Source: Bifidobacterium coryneforme
GTDB lineage: Bacteria > Actinomycetota > Actinomycetes > Actinomycetales > Bifidobacteriaceae
Reading direction: 5' to 3'
DNA length: 64,000 nucleotides
NCBI RefSeq assembly: GCF_000737865.1
Contig: NZ_CP007287.1
Coordinates: 854,872 to 918,871 of the forward strand
This document shows, piece by piece, positions 27,392 to 36,933 of the stretch. Position 1 is the stretch's first letter. Every line of letters begins with the position of its first letter. The notes below the pieces were generated by a model. That model ran no database searches. It was given only the letters and a program-made list of their open reading frames with translations, and was not told where the DNA came from. The position numbers and the translations under genes are program-made.

Positions 27392-27423
27392 CCGGCCGGT
27401 GCGACAGTTCGTCGCCCGGCCGG
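27392..27423 (+). terminator. Hairpin between tkt and tal
   Basis: CCGGCCGG-T-GCGAC pairs with GTCGC-CCGGCCGG (one bulged T, 5-nt loop). No U tract follows, so it may attenuate or protect the tkt message. Confidence 0.5.
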
Positions 27424-27493
27424 AATACCGGCCACAATCGTGGCAGAAAATGCAGTTTGTGTTCCCAACAGGAACCCAAGAAGGAGTTACAAG

Positions 27494-28603
27494 ATGGCAG
27501 AAAATGCAAACACGCAGCGCACCAGCGATTCAGGTGTCTCGATCTGGCTGGACGACCTGAGCCGTACCCGCATCGAGTCGGGCAACCTGCAGCAGCTTAT
27601 TGCAGAGCGCAACGTTGTGGGTGTGACCACCAACCCCTCGATTTTCCAGAAGGCCCTGAGCCAGGTTGGTCCCTATGACGAGCAGCTCAAGCAGCTGGGT
27701 CGCATCGATGTCGAGGACGCTGTCCGCGAGCTGACCACGACCGATGTGCGTAACGCCACGGACATCTTCCGCGAAGTCGCCGAGAAGACCGATTACGTGG
27801 ATGGACGTGTCTCCATCGAGGTGGATCCCCGTCTGGCCCACAACACCGAAGAGACCGAGAAGCAGGCCGAGCAGCTGTGGGCCAAGGTCGATCGTCCCAA
27901 CGCCATGATCAAGATTCCTGCAACCCTCGAAGGACTGCCGGCAATCACCGCTACCCTGGCCAAGGGAATTTCCGTCAACGTCACCCTGATATTCTCCCTT
28001 GAGCGGTATCAGCAGGTCATCGATGCCTTCATCGAGGGCATGGTCCAGGCCGACAAGAACGGACATGACCTGAAGCACATGGGCTCCGTTGCCTCCTTCT
28101 TCGTCTCCCGTGTCGATAGCGCCGTGGATAAGCTCCTGGAAGCCAACGGCTCGGATGAGGCCAAGTCCTTGGAGGGCAAGGCCGCTGTGGCCAATGCCCG
28201 CCTGGCCTACGAGCTCTTCGAGCAGGCCTTCGACAAGGATCCTCGTTGGGCCGACCTGGAGGCCAAGGGCGCACGCCGTCAGCGTCCGCTCTTCGCTTCG
28301 ACCGGCACCAAGAACCCGGCCTACTCCGACTGCAAGTATGTGGATGAGCTGGTTGCTCCTCAGATTGTCAACACCATGCCCGAAAAGACCCTTGAGGCCC
28401 TTGCCGCCCATGGTGATGGTTCACCCTCCATCGAGGGAACCTATGAGGAGAGCCACCAGATCATGCAGAAGCTGGCCGACCTGGGCATCAGCATCAAGGA
28501 CGTGACCGACAAGCTGGAGGCCGATGGCGTGGCTTCCTTCATCGCTTCCTGGGATTCAGTCCTCTCCGACGTCCAGAAGGGCATCGACCGCGTCAACGGC
28601 TGA
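27494..28603 (+). CDS. tal: Transaldolase
   Basis: Transfers a dihydroxyacetone unit between sugar phosphates. The 369-residue product belongs to the longer actinobacterial Tal type, with VVGVTTNPSIFQKAL near residue 45, the Schiff-base lysine in MIKIPATLEG (about 140), and RQRPLFASTGTKNPAYSD. I start at the ATG with AAGGAG eight bases upstream. An in-frame GTG 18 codons earlier begins with the same VAENA-coding sequence, a local duplication, but has no ribosome site. Confidence 0.96.
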   Translation: MAENANTQRTSDSGVSIWLDDLSRTRIESGNLQQLIAERNVVGVTTNPSIFQKALSQVGPYDEQLKQLGRIDVEDAVRELTTTDVRNATDIFREVAEKTDYVDGRVSIEVDPRLAHNTEETEKQAEQLWAKVDRPNAMIKIPATLEGLPAITATLAKGISVNVTLIFSLERYQQVIDAFIEGMVQADKNGHDLKHMGSVASFFVSRVDSAVDKLLEANGSDEAKSLEGKAAVANARLAYELFEQAFDKDPRWADLEAKGARRQRPLFASTGTKNPAYSDCKYVDELVAPQIVNTMPEKTLEALAAHGDGSPSIEGTYEESHQIMQKLADLGISIKDVTDKLEADGVASFIASWDSVLSDVQKGIDRVNG

Positions 28604-28660
28604 GAGCCTGATCTTGAGAATCGCAGTTGTCGGTCACTGACTGACAACTGTTGATGAGCA

Positions 28661-28704
28661 GGGTGCCCCGTCCGGTATCAGACCGGACGGGGCACCCTGT
28701 TTTG
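28661..28704 (+). terminator. Rho-independent terminator of tal
   Basis: A 16-bp perfect GC-rich stem (28661-28676 with 28682-28697) around a 5-nt loop is followed by TGTTTTG. A second small hairpin (CAGTTGTC/GACAACTG, 28624-28649) precedes it. Confidence 0.85.
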
Positions 28705-28868
28705 TAGGACTCTATTAAGAGCAGAAGACCATGTTTACTCAAGCAGGAAAAGGGATCGGAATAGACCGATAACAAAAACAAGAGTCCCTGTAGTGGTCGG
28801 CATCGACTCGATGATTCTCTTGGGAATGCCTGCCTCGACGCTCCTGCAAGGGTCTTCACCTGATACGG

Positions 28869-28899
28869 AAAAGCCCCGACGGGATGCGCCGGGGCTTTC
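28869..28899 (-). terminator. Terminator downstream of secG
   Basis: GCCCCG and CGGGGC arms, flanked by AAA and TTT runs, lie 15 bp past the secG stop. On the minus strand the stem is followed by CTTTTCC; it may work both ways. Confidence 0.7.
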
Positions 28900-28913
28900 C
28901 GATGATGGGTTTC

Positions 28914-29162
28914 TCAGGCGATCTTGTACTTGGCCATCAGACTCAGAGCGACGATAATGGCGACCCAAATCAGGGCGACGATGATGGTCAACCTGTTCAG
29001 GTTCTTCTCGGCAACACCTGAGGTGCCGGCGTTGGCGCTGATGCCACCGCCGAACATGTCGGACAGGCCGCCGCCCTTGCCCTTATGCATCAGAATCAGC
29101 AGGGTCAACAGGATACTGGCGATAACAACGATGACTTCCAGGACAATCTTGACAATGGTCAC
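28914..29162 (-). CDS. secG: Preprotein translocase subunit SecG
   Basis: A small membrane subunit of the SecYEG channel. From the GTG at 29160-29162 the product is 82 residues, the usual SecG length, with two helices flanking the conserved ILMHKGKGGGLSDMFGGG loop. The GTG has GGAGGTT upstream at four bases. The gene lies downstream of tpiA (60 bp), the common actinobacterial pgk-tpiA-secG order. Confidence 0.94.
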   Translation of the reverse strand: MTIVKIVLEVIVVIASILLTLLILMHKGKGGGLSDMFGGGISANAGTSGVAEKNLNRLTIIVALIWVAIIVALSLMAKYKIA

Positions 29163-29222
29163 GACAACCTCCAATGAACGTGAATACTGGTTATTGTACA
29201 GATACCCTGGGAAGATTCCCAT

Positions 29223-30005
29223 TCAGCCTTTTGCCGCCAGGCGGACGATACGTGCAAACTCCTGGACGTCCAAGGAGGCACCTCCCACCAGGAAGCCATC
29301 GACATCGTGCTCTTGAATCATCTGCGAGGCGTTCTTTGAAGTGACTGATCCACCATAGAGTATTTTCACGGCCTCACCGGACTTCTTGCCGAACTGTCTG
29401 CCGATATGGGCGCGAATGGCCTGGGCGGCTTCCTGAGCCGTCTCAGGAGTGGCCACCATGCCGGTTCCGATGGCCCAGACGGGTTCGTAGGCAACAATCA
29501 GGTTCTCCATGTCCTCCTGAGAGAGGTCGCGGGTCACGTCATTGACCTGGCTCACGGCGAACTCGAGTTCAATGCCCTGGCGTCGCTCCTCATAGCTCTC
29601 GCCGACGCAAAGGATGGGTTTCATGCCGGCTGCCAGGACCGCTCGCACCTGATCGACAATGTTGGCATCATCTTCGGGATGGTACTTGCGGCGTTCCGAA
29701 TGACCGACGATGACGTACCTGCACCCAAGTTGGGCCAGCATGTCAGCGGAGACATCGCCGGTGAAGGCTCCCTGAGAAGTGACGGACACGGACTGGGCTC
29801 CGTAACTGATGGGAAGATTGTCGGCCTCCACAAGGACCTGGACTGAGCGCAGGGCTGTAAAAGCAGGCAGAAGGGCCACTTGGCAGCGCTTGTGGTCAAA
29901 ATGGGCATCTCTCAGAAGCCAGGCCAACTTCTGAACGAAGTAGGTGGCTTCGAGGTGGTCGAAGTTCATCTTCCAATTGCCGGCCACCAAAGGAGTGCGT
30001 GCCAT
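29223..30005 (-). CDS. tpiA: Triose-phosphate isomerase
   Basis: Interconverts dihydroxyacetone phosphate and glyceraldehyde 3-phosphate. The 260-residue barrel shows the catalytic lysine in VAGNWKMN (residue 11), histidine in VIVGHSERR (about 106) and glutamate in VAYEPVWAIGTG (about 180), plus the phosphate-binding ILYGGSVT. I start at MARTPLVAGNWK. It follows pgk across a 106-bp gap containing a long perfect hairpin. Confidence 0.97.
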   Translation of the reverse strand: MARTPLVAGNWKMNFDHLEATYFVQKLAWLLRDAHFDHKRCQVALLPAFTALRSVQVLVEADNLPISYGAQSVSVTSQGAFTGDVSADMLAQLGCRYVIVGHSERRKYHPEDDANIVDQVRAVLAAGMKPILCVGESYEERRQGIELEFAVSQVNDVTRDLSQEDMENLIVAYEPVWAIGTGMVATPETAQEAAQAIRAHIGRQFGKKSGEAVKILYGGSVTSKNASQMIQEHDVDGFLVGGASLDVQEFARIVRLAAKG

Positions 30006-30055
30006 ACCAGATCTTTCCAACCTAATGATGAGAAACGGGACTCGGGAACGAAACG

Positions 30056-30100
30056 CCAATGCCGGACCACCGGATGCAAGACCCGGTGGTCCGGCATTGG
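30056..30100 (-). terminator. Long perfect hairpin between pgk and tpiA
   Basis: An 18-bp perfect stem (30056-30073 with 30083-30100) around a 9-nt loop starts 11 bp after the pgk stop. No U tract follows on the minus strand, so partial termination or 3'-end stabilisation of pgk mRNA is more likely than full termination. Confidence 0.65.
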
Positions 30101-30111
30101 ATGAACGGACT

Positions 30112-31308
30112 TTACTCCAGCACCTTCAAGCCAGGCAGTTCCTTGCCCTCGAGGAACTCGAGGGAGGCACCACCGCCGGTGGAGATATGCGAGAAGCCAT
30201 CGTCGGGGAAGCCCAGGTTACGGACCGCCGAAGCGGAGTCGCCTCCACCAACGATCGTGAATGCTCCCGCCTTGGTGGCATCCACTAGGCCCTGGGCCAC
30301 GGCACGGGTGCCTTCGGCGAAGGCCGGGAACTCAAAGACTCCCATGGGTCCGTTCCAGACAACGGTCTTCGAGTCGACGATCTTGTCATGGAAGAGCTTC
30401 TGGGAATCGGGGCCGATATCCAGGCCCATCCTGCCGGCGGGCATGGCGTCTGCGGCGACCACTTCGTGGGGCGAATCGGCCTTGAACTCGTCAGCCACCA
30501 CGATATCGGTGGGCAGAACCAGTTCGACACCCTTCTCCTGGGCAGTCTGGATGTACCCCTTGACGGTATCGACCTGATCATCCTCAAGCAGGGAGGAACC
30601 GACCTCGTAGCCCTTGGCCTTAAGGAAGGTGAAGACCATGCCGCCGCCGATGACCAGGCGGTCGGCCTTGCTGAGCAGGTTCTCGATGACCCCAAGCTTG
30701 TCGGAGACCTTGGATCCGCCCAGGACCACGGTGAAGGGGCGTTCGGGGTTCTCCGTCGCCTTGGAGAGCGCCTTGACTTCCTTCTCGACCAGGAGTCCTG
30801 CAGCAGAAGGCAGGAACTTGGCCACGGAGTAGTTGGAACCCTGGGCACGGTGGACAACGCCGAACCCATCGGAAACGAAAGCGTCACCCAGCTTGGCGAT
30901 CTTCTCGGCGTAGGCATCGCGCTCCGCCTCGTCCTTGCTGGTCTCTTCGGGGTTGAAGCGGACGTTCTGCAGAAGGACAACGTCACCATCCTGCATGGCG
31001 TCAACCTTGGCTTCGGCATCGGGACCATAGGTGTCGTCGGCCAAGGGGACGGAGACACCCAGGAGCTCACCCAGGCGGTCGGCGACCGGCGCCAGGCTGA
31101 GTTCGGGAACGACCTTACCCTTCGGGCGGCCCAGGTGGGCCATCAGGATGACCTTGGCGCCCTGGCCGCGGAGTTCCTTGATGGTGGGCAGAGCGGCCTT
31201 GATGCGGCCGTCGTCCTTGATGGTTGTGCCGTCAAGCGGCACATTGAAGTCTGCACGCACCAAGACGCGCTTGCCCTTGAGATCACCGAGGCTCTTCAGT
31301 GTTTTCAT
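30112..31308 (-). CDS. pgk: Phosphoglycerate kinase
   Basis: Makes ATP from 1,3-bisphosphoglycerate in glycolysis. The 398 residues show [13 protein letters not shown] near the N-terminus, [10 protein letters not shown], the [14 protein letters not shown] and [14 protein letters not shown] hinge region, and the C-terminal nucleotide loop [24 protein letters not shown] is a typical start. whiA lies 114 bp upstream and tpiA follows across a hairpin. Confidence 0.97.
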   Translation of the reverse strand: MKTLKSLGDLKGKRVLVRADFNVPLDGTTIKDDGRIKAALPTIKELRGQGAKVILMAHLGRPKGKVVPELSLAPVADRLGELLGVSVPLADDTYGPDAEAKVDAMQDGDVVLLQNVRFNPEETSKDEAERDAYAEKIAKLGDAFVSDGFGVVHRAQGSNYSVAKFLPSAAGLLVEKEVKALSKATENPERPFTVVLGGSKVSDKLGVIENLLSKADRLVIGGGMVFTFLKAKGYEVGSSLLEDDQVDTVKGYIQTAQEKGVELVLPTDIVVADEFKADSPHEVVAADAMPAGRMGLDIGPDSQKLFHDKIVDSKTVVWNGPMGVFEFPAFAEGTRAVAQGLVDATKAGAFTIVGGGDSASAVRNLGFPDDGFSHISTGGGASLEFLEGKELPGLKVLE

Positions 31309-31422
31309 GCCATTCCTTTCCTAGCTGCAGACATGACGAAACCGCCGGTCTGCGCAACCTCGGGCTATGAAACCCGCGTTGTAGTCCATGGTACTAAGGC
31401 AAGCCGACGGTTGGAACAGTAA

Positions 31423-32394
31423 TCAGTCTTTCTGGTCCTGGGTGGTGTTGAGACCCTCGGCCTGTTGCTTCTCCACCTTGGCGGCCAGTTGAAGAAGACG
31501 ACGAATGCGGCCTGTGATGGCGTCCTTGGTAACGGGCGGATCGGCCAGACGGCCCAGCTCCTCCAGGGATGCATCACGGTGGTCAAGGCGCAGCTGACCA
31601 GCTGCTCTGAGGTTTTCGGGGATGTCCTCACCCAGAATCTGGAAGGCCTTGGTCACCTTGGCGCTGGCCTCGACGGCGGCCTTGGCTGAGCGGCGCATGT
31701 TGGCATCATCGAAATTGGCCAGGCGGTTGGCCTTGCCGCGGGATTCACCATCGCTCCGCTTGCCTGTCCACTCCCTGGAGGACTTGGGGGCACCCATGAG
31801 GTTGAGCATCCGCTCGATCACGTCCGGATCACGCAGGGTCACGCGTTCCGAGCTGCGGACCTGACGGGCTTTGGCGTTGATTCCGAGACGGCGGGCTGCA
31901 CCGACCAGAGCCAAGGCGGCCTCCGACCCCGGGCAGACGATTTCCAGGTACGACGCCTTGCCGGGGTCGGAGAGCTCACCATGAGCCAGGAAGGCACCAC
32001 GCCAGGCGGCCTTTACCTGGGCGATGTTGCCTGAAACGATGTCGGCAGGGAGACCACGGACCGGATGCTTGCGCCGGTCCAGCAGCCCTGTCTGGAGGGC
32101 CAAGGCCCCACCGGCACGGAGTACCCGGACCGAATACCTGATTACATTGCCGGCAGGCGTCTGGCGATTGACCTGGATCAGATCCGAGTCATGCCCGTAG
32201 ACGTCCTTGATGGTGTTCTGCAACCACTGCGCTGCAGGAAGGGAATCGAACTGGGCTTCGACCACAATATGACGCTGGATGATGTGAAGACCTCCGCCAA
32301 AGCGAATCATCGCGGCGGATTGGGCTTTTTTGGCTGCGGGGAGTTCGTTGTCAATAGCGGCCAGCTCGCTTTTGACATCATCAAGTAGGGCCAA
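31423..32394 (-). CDS. whiA: Sporulation/cell-division regulator WhiA
   Basis: A DNA-binding protein built from a degenerate LAGLIDADG homing-endonuclease fold (about residues 90-190, [20 protein letters not shown]) and a C-terminal helix-turn-helix (about 220-305, [37 protein letters not shown]). Streptomyces WhiA controls sporulation with WhiB; in non-sporulating Gram-positives it affects division and chromosome segregation. The rapZ-whiA pairing is widely conserved. Length 323 is normal. Confidence 0.95.
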   Translation of the reverse strand: MALLDDVKSELAAIDNELPAAKKAQSAAMIRFGGGLHIIQRHIVVEAQFDSLPAAQWLQNTIKDVYGHDSDLIQVNRQTPAGNVIRYSVRVLRAGGALALQTGLLDRRKHPVRGLPADIVSGNIAQVKAAWRGAFLAHGELSDPGKASYLEIVCPGSEAALALVGAARRLGINAKARQVRSSERVTLRDPDVIERMLNLMGAPKSSREWTGKRSDGESRGKANRLANFDDANMRRSAKAAVEASAKVTKAFQILGEDIPENLRAAGQLRLDHRDASLEELGRLADPPVTKDAITGRIRRLLQLAAKVEKQQAEGLNTTQDQKD

Positions 32395-32531
32395 GAGCCG
32401 TCCTCCTAGGAAAAACCGATGTTGAATGCTGTGGTCCGTGCGACTCGCCGGTCGAACGAACTACCGGATTACTGTGATATCGAATAAGTTGGACAAATTC
32501 CGCCCTTGGCTATCAGTCCCAAATCGGGGCC

Positions 32532-33452
32532 TCAGTGGGGTTTATGCGGGAGTTCCCGAGCGGATACGGTGACGTCCATCCCCTTGATTCTCAGACGCCT
32601 TGCCAATTCATCGGCCATGGCCACTGAACGGTGCTGACCACCCGTGCAGCCGAAGGCGATGGTGACATAGTGCTTGTCCTCCCGGGCATACCCGTCGACG
32701 GCCGTCAGAATTGCCTGCGTGTAGGCTTCGATGAACTCTTCGGCACCCTTGCTGGCGAGGACGTATTCGCGCACCGGCTCATCGTGCCCGTTGAGCTCGC
32801 GCAAATCCGGAACCCAGAAGGGGTTGGGGAGGAAGCGGAGGTCGGCGACGAAATCAGCATCAATGGGAATCCCGTATTTGAACCCGAAACTCATGATGTG
32901 GATTCCGACTGTTGTGGGACCGGAGCCGAGCATGAGTTCGTAGAGACGGGTCGAGAGATCGTGGACGCTCAAAGCCGAGGTATCAATCACCATATCGGCC
33001 CGCTCCTTGAGGTTGTCCAGGAGTTTGCGCTCCTCATGGATGCCGTCGATCAGGCGGCCGGAACCTTGGAGAGGATGGGGACGCCGGACGGATTCGAAGC
33101 GCTTGACCAAGACCTGGTCGGATGCATCCAGGAAGAGTATCCGGCACTTGACGCCGAGGTCGTCAAGATGCCCCAGAACGGCCGAGAGGTCGTCGAAGTA
33201 TGACCGGGACCTTACATCGACCACAGCTGCCAGACGATGCAGGGTACTGCCCGATGAGGTCATCATGTCGACCAGGGGAACCAGAAGACGGGGCGGCATG
33301 TTGTCGACGACGTACCAGCCCATGTCCTCCATGGAGTCAGCGGCCCGGGAACGCCCAGCTCCTGACATACCCGTGATGAGCATCACCTCGAAGCCTTGGA
33401 AAGGCGGGATGGTCTCGGCCTTGGGTGTGGGCGAGGTCGCGTCGGTGCTCAT
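32532..33452 (-). CDS. rapZ: RNase adapter / nucleotide-binding protein RapZ (YvcJ)
   Basis: A 306-residue P-loop protein. Walker A is ITGMSGAGRSRAADSMEDMG starting near residue 26; the C-terminal half keeps SFGFKYGIPIDADFVADLRF and the IAFGCTGGQHRSV motif. In E. coli RapZ directs RNase E to GlmZ; in Gram-positives the homologue is linked to competence and cell-envelope metabolism, so the target here is unknown. Its ATG overlaps the upstream aroE stop by four bases. Confidence 0.94.
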   Translation of the reverse strand: MSTDATSPTPKAETIPPFQGFEVMLITGMSGAGRSRAADSMEDMGWYVVDNMPPRLLVPLVDMMTSSGSTLHRLAAVVDVRSRSYFDDLSAVLGHLDDLGVKCRILFLDASDQVLVKRFESVRRPHPLQGSGRLIDGIHEERKLLDNLKERADMVIDTSALSVHDLSTRLYELMLGSGPTTVGIHIMSFGFKYGIPIDADFVADLRFLPNPFWVPDLRELNGHDEPVREYVLASKGAEEFIEAYTQAILTAVDGYAREDKHYVTIAFGCTGGQHRSVAMADELARRLRIKGMDVTVSARELPHKPH

Positions 33453-34435
33453 TGCATCTCCTCCTTCAGCGCTCTGTCCATAGCCTTGACGGGGATGGAT
33501 TCAAGGGGTTGTCCAGTCATCTGTGCCACCTGCCTGACCGCCTGGTACAGCAGCATCCTGTCGCCACTGATCGCCCTGCCCCCTGTCCGATTCTTCCAGG
33601 CCTGGGTGAGCCTGGAGGGACGAGGCTCATAGGCTACGTCCAGAAGAAGGTGGGGTGCCTTTGAAAGACCTGCTGATTGCGGGGAATGACGGTTTGAACG
33701 GCTGTCCAATAGGTCAGCCAGGGGATCCGCCGCATGGGCGGGAAGGGCCGAGACCACCAGATCGGCCTGGCAGAGCAGGTCCGAAACACAGTCACTGTCA
33801 TCCATGCCATGCGGCGCACCAACCGAGATGTTCAATTCCTTGGCCAAGTCAATCAGTCTCCCGGTGGCATCAGGACGACGGGCCACAAGATCGATGTGGA
33901 CAACGCCCAGGAAGCCCAGGGCACAGAGTGCTGATTCGGCCGTGTTTCCGTTTCCCAAGATCAGCGCTCGCAGCTGTTTGCCTGGCTGAGGGGGCATCGT
34001 TCCTGTGCTTACCGACTTGATGATGCCGATGGACTGGTCCGGATCCTTCAGGGAACCCTCGGCCTCCTTGAAGGCGCACACAATCCCCTCGACATCGGTA
34101 TTGGTCAGGCTGACGGCCGGTCCGCCGCCTTTCCGATTTGCCTGACTCCAAGAAAGAACAGCTGTATTGGAGACCCCGAGAACACCGGACCAATGGTCCG
34201 CGGCAGTTCCCATCTGATTGATGGCCTTCTTCAGTGGCATGGTCAGGCTCAGACCTGCCCAGGTGGGGTCGAGTGACTCCCAAAAGGTGGGGAGGCTTCC
34301 ATGGCCGACACGGATACGATCGTATCGCCAACCTTCCAGGCCCAGTGCCCTATAGGCCGCCCGATGAAGGACGGGTGAGAGGGAGTGGTCGATGGGATCG
34401 CCCAACACTGCACAGCGTTTCACGGTCTGATCCAT
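33449..34435 (-). CDS. aroE: Shikimate dehydrogenase family protein
   Basis: Reduces 3-dehydroshikimate in aromatic amino acid synthesis, if the family's main role applies. The 328 residues carry the substrate site DHSLSPVLHRAAY (residue 16 on), LSLTMPLKKAI with the catalytic lysine, the NTDVEG aspartate, and a nucleotide-binding ILGNGNTAESAL in place of GAGGA. It is about 50 residues longer than E. coli AroE, partly from an insert before the Rossmann fold. No other aro genes are near; related AroE-like dehydrogenases cannot be excluded. Confidence 0.85.
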   Translation of the reverse strand: MDQTVKRCAVLGDPIDHSLSPVLHRAAYRALGLEGWRYDRIRVGHGSLPTFWESLDPTWAGLSLTMPLKKAINQMGTAADHWSGVLGVSNTAVLSWSQANRKGGGPAVSLTNTDVEGIVCAFKEAEGSLKDPDQSIGIIKSVSTGTMPPQPGKQLRALILGNGNTAESALCALGFLGVVHIDLVARRPDATGRLIDLAKELNISVGAPHGMDDSDCVSDLLCQADLVVSALPAHAADPLADLLDSRSNRHSPQSAGLSKAPHLLLDVAYEPRPSRLTQAWKNRTGGRAISGDRMLLYQAVRQVAQMTGQPLESIPVKAMDRALKEEMQ

Positions 34436-34491
34436 CCCCGCTCCTTATCTGGTTCGCTTGATCGGTGCCATCGCTTCCACCTTGAGCCAGT

Positions 34492-36903
34492 CTACCCGGT
34501 GATGGTTTCCTGGCCTTGCTTGGAGTCCGCTTCCGGAGCAGGTCGCCCCTCCCCCTGGTGAAGGGCTTCATAGATCGATTCGGCCTTGGCCTGGCCTATG
34601 CCTTTGACGCCTTCCAGCTCCTGAAGATTTGCCTCCTTCATCTTCTTGACGGAGCCGAAATGGTTGAGCAGTCGCTTCTGGTACGCCTTTCCGATGCCTG
34701 GGATATCATCCAGCGCGGAGCGCAAAGCACCCTTTCGTCTGGCCTGACGGTGATAGGTGATGGCGAATCGATGGGATTCGTCACGCACTCGTTGAAGAAG
34801 GTACATTCCCTCAGACTGACGTTTGAGGATGATCGGGTAGTCGTCATCCGGCACCCAAACCTCTTCAAGACGCTTGGCCAGACCGCAAAGAGCCACATCG
34901 TCGACACCGCAATCATGCAGGGCCTTTGCCGCCGCCAAAACCTGAGGTTTGCCTCCATCAACGACAATCAGGTTGGGCTTGTAGGCAAAGTGATGCGCCG
35001 AGGCGTTCTGCTGGACGATGGCCTCCTCGGTTCCCGTGTCGCTGCCCAGATCATCCTTCCGGTCGGCTCCCTCCCCCTTCAGATTCGCCTGGTTGACTTT
35101 CCGCTCGGCTTCCATGCTTTCCCCACTGTCGCCGGCTATGTTCCCATGGCGGAATCGGCGGGTAAGTGTCTCGTAGACGGCGCTCACATCATCCACGGCC
35201 CCCTTCCCGTCCTTTCCCCGAATGGAGAAGCGGCGATACTCGGATTTCTTTGGGATGCCATCCTCGAAAACAACCATCGAGGCCACCTGGAATTGGCCTC
35301 CAACCGTGTTGGAGATGTCGTAGCACTCGATCCGCAGGGGCGCCTTATCCAGGCCCAGGGCCCTGGCAACGTCGTTCATGGCTTCCGTTCGGGTGCCGAT
35401 GTCGCTCATACGGCTCATCTTGCTACGTTGGAGGGCCTGGTGGGCATTGGCATTGGCCCGGTCCATCAGAGACTTCTTCTCGCCCCTGCTGGCAACTCGT
35501 ATCCTGACCGAGGACCCACGAAGTCCCCGCAACCACTCTTCAAGGGATTCCGTGCGGGAAGGCTGGATGGGGACCACAACCTCCGGGGGAATAGGTGAGA
35601 TGGGGGCAAGGAGGTCGGCCCTCCCGGTCTGTTCCTGATAGGTGTTCCTTTTCTTCGTGGCGCGGGCCCTATCCTCGGCATCCAAGGCGGTAACCCGCTG
35701 GGTCGATCCCATGGCATCCCTGGCCTGACTGATGGAAACGCCTGAATCTTCATCGGCTGGTGTCTCCAAAGCCATCTCATTGTGGGGCGCGGTCCTGGAT
35801 AGCTCGCTGTTGGTCTCGTTCATCAGGTCCGAATAGACCTGGACGATAAGATCGCCAATCAGGTCCTCGTCGGAGACATCCTCAACCCGTTCCACGCTCC
35901 AGTTACGCTCACCTCGAATGGCACCCGCCCGAACGAAGAAGGCATGGACCGAAGCTTCGAGTTCATCCGATTCGACGCCGAAGACGTCAACATCCACATT
36001 GGAGCCGAAGGCCACGGCGTTCTGCTCAATGACCGTATCCAGCATGGCTATCTGGTCCCGCAGGCGGGCGGCCTTCTCGAAGTCAAGGTCATCGCTGGCC
36101 GCCTTCATCTGCCGCGTTAGGTTTGCGCGATAGGGCTTACCCAGGCGACCTGTAATCACCCCGGTCAGTTCGGCGCAGAGTTTGCGATGCTCCTTTGGGC
36201 TGATCCTGCCCACACATGGGGCCGAGCACTTGCCGATCGATGCCAGAAGGCAGGGACGACCACTGAGTTGAGCCTTGCGAAAGACACCGGACGTGCAGGT
36301 GCGGACCGGGTAGGTCTTGAGGAGGCCATCAAGTGTATGACGGATGTCCCAGACCTTGGCGTACGGGCCGAAATATCTGGTGTCACGCCGTTTTCTGACG
36401 CGGGTCATCCAGACTCGGGGGATCTCCTCGCCGACCGATACGGCCAAATAGGGGTATGTCTTGTCGTCACGGAAAACGACGTTGAATCTGGGGTCGAATT
36501 CCTTGATCCAGGTGTATTCGAGCGTCAGGGATTCCAACTCGGTGGCCACCACGGTCCATTCCAGACTTCTGGCCGTCAGAACCATGGACTGTGTGCGTGG
36601 ATGGAGATTGGCGAGTGGTTGGAAGTAGTTGGTCAGCCGGTTGCGCAGGTTCTTGGCCTTGCCAACGTAGATGACTCTGCCTTCCTCATCCCTCCACTTG
36701 TAGACGCCGGGCTGGGTGGGTATGTCTGAGGTCTTCGGGCGGAAACCGTCACGCGTATCGCCGAGGAGGGGGGCGCCGTTCTTGTTCAATCCCGAGGGCC
36801 CCTCCTCCCCTGCGAAGGAACCGGTACGGGATTCGGCTTCGAGCGCACGAGCGGTCTGCCGCCAGACCTGTTGGGTGTGGCGCTCGAAGCAGCTACGCGT
36901 CAT
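34492..36903 (-). CDS. uvrC: Excinuclease ABC subunit C
   Basis: Makes the 3' and 5' cuts in nucleotide excision repair. GIY-YIG nuclease begins near residue 66 (GVYKW, then VIYVGKAKNLRNRLTNYF), UvrB-binding UVR motif near 230-270, RNase H-like nuclease with IECYDIS (about 524) and VVDGGKPQV, and C-terminal helix-hairpin-helix. At 803 residues it is far longer than E. coli UvrC (610): a polar N-terminal extension of about 55, an insert at about 361-437 and one at about 584-639, all low complexity. The start has a near-perfect AAGGAGGT site. It lies 30 bp after uvrA. Confidence 0.96.
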   Translation of the reverse strand: MTRSCFERHTQQVWRQTARALEAESRTGSFAGEEGPSGLNKNGAPLLGDTRDGFRPKTSDIPTQPGVYKWRDEEGRVIYVGKAKNLRNRLTNYFQPLANLHPRTQSMVLTARSLEWTVVATELESLTLEYTWIKEFDPRFNVVFRDDKTYPYLAVSVGEEIPRVWMTRVRKRRDTRYFGPYAKVWDIRHTLDGLLKTYPVRTCTSGVFRKAQLSGRPCLLASIGKCSAPCVGRISPKEHRKLCAELTGVITGRLGKPYRANLTRQMKAASDDLDFEKAARLRDQIAMLDTVIEQNAVAFGSNVDVDVFGVESDELEASVHAFFVRAGAIRGERNWSVERVEDVSDEDLIGDLIVQVYSDLMNETNSELSRTAPHNEMALETPADEDSGVSISQARDAMGSTQRVTALDAEDRARATKKRNTYQEQTGRADLLAPISPIPPEVVVPIQPSRTESLEEWLRGLRGSSVRIRVASRGEKKSLMDRANANAHQALQRSKMSRMSDIGTRTEAMNDVARALGLDKAPLRIECYDISNTVGGQFQVASMVVFEDGIPKKSEYRRFSIRGKDGKGAVDDVSAVYETLTRRFRHGNIAGDSGESMEAERKVNQANLKGEGADRKDDLGSDTGTEEAIVQQNASAHHFAYKPNLIVVDGGKPQVLAAAKALHDCGVDDVALCGLAKRLEEVWVPDDDYPIILKRQSEGMYLLQRVRDESHRFAITYHRQARRKGALRSALDDIPGIGKAYQKRLLNHFGSVKKMKEANLQELEGVKGIGQAKAESIYEALHQGEGRPAPEADSKQGQETITG

Positions 36904-36933
36904 GGTTACCTCCTTTTCGGCACGGCTTGGGTT

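Noticed and set aside
26073-27509. Minus-strand frame of 478 codons over tkt
   Set aside because: Shadow of tkt caused by strong codon bias; its peptide has no recognisable domain.
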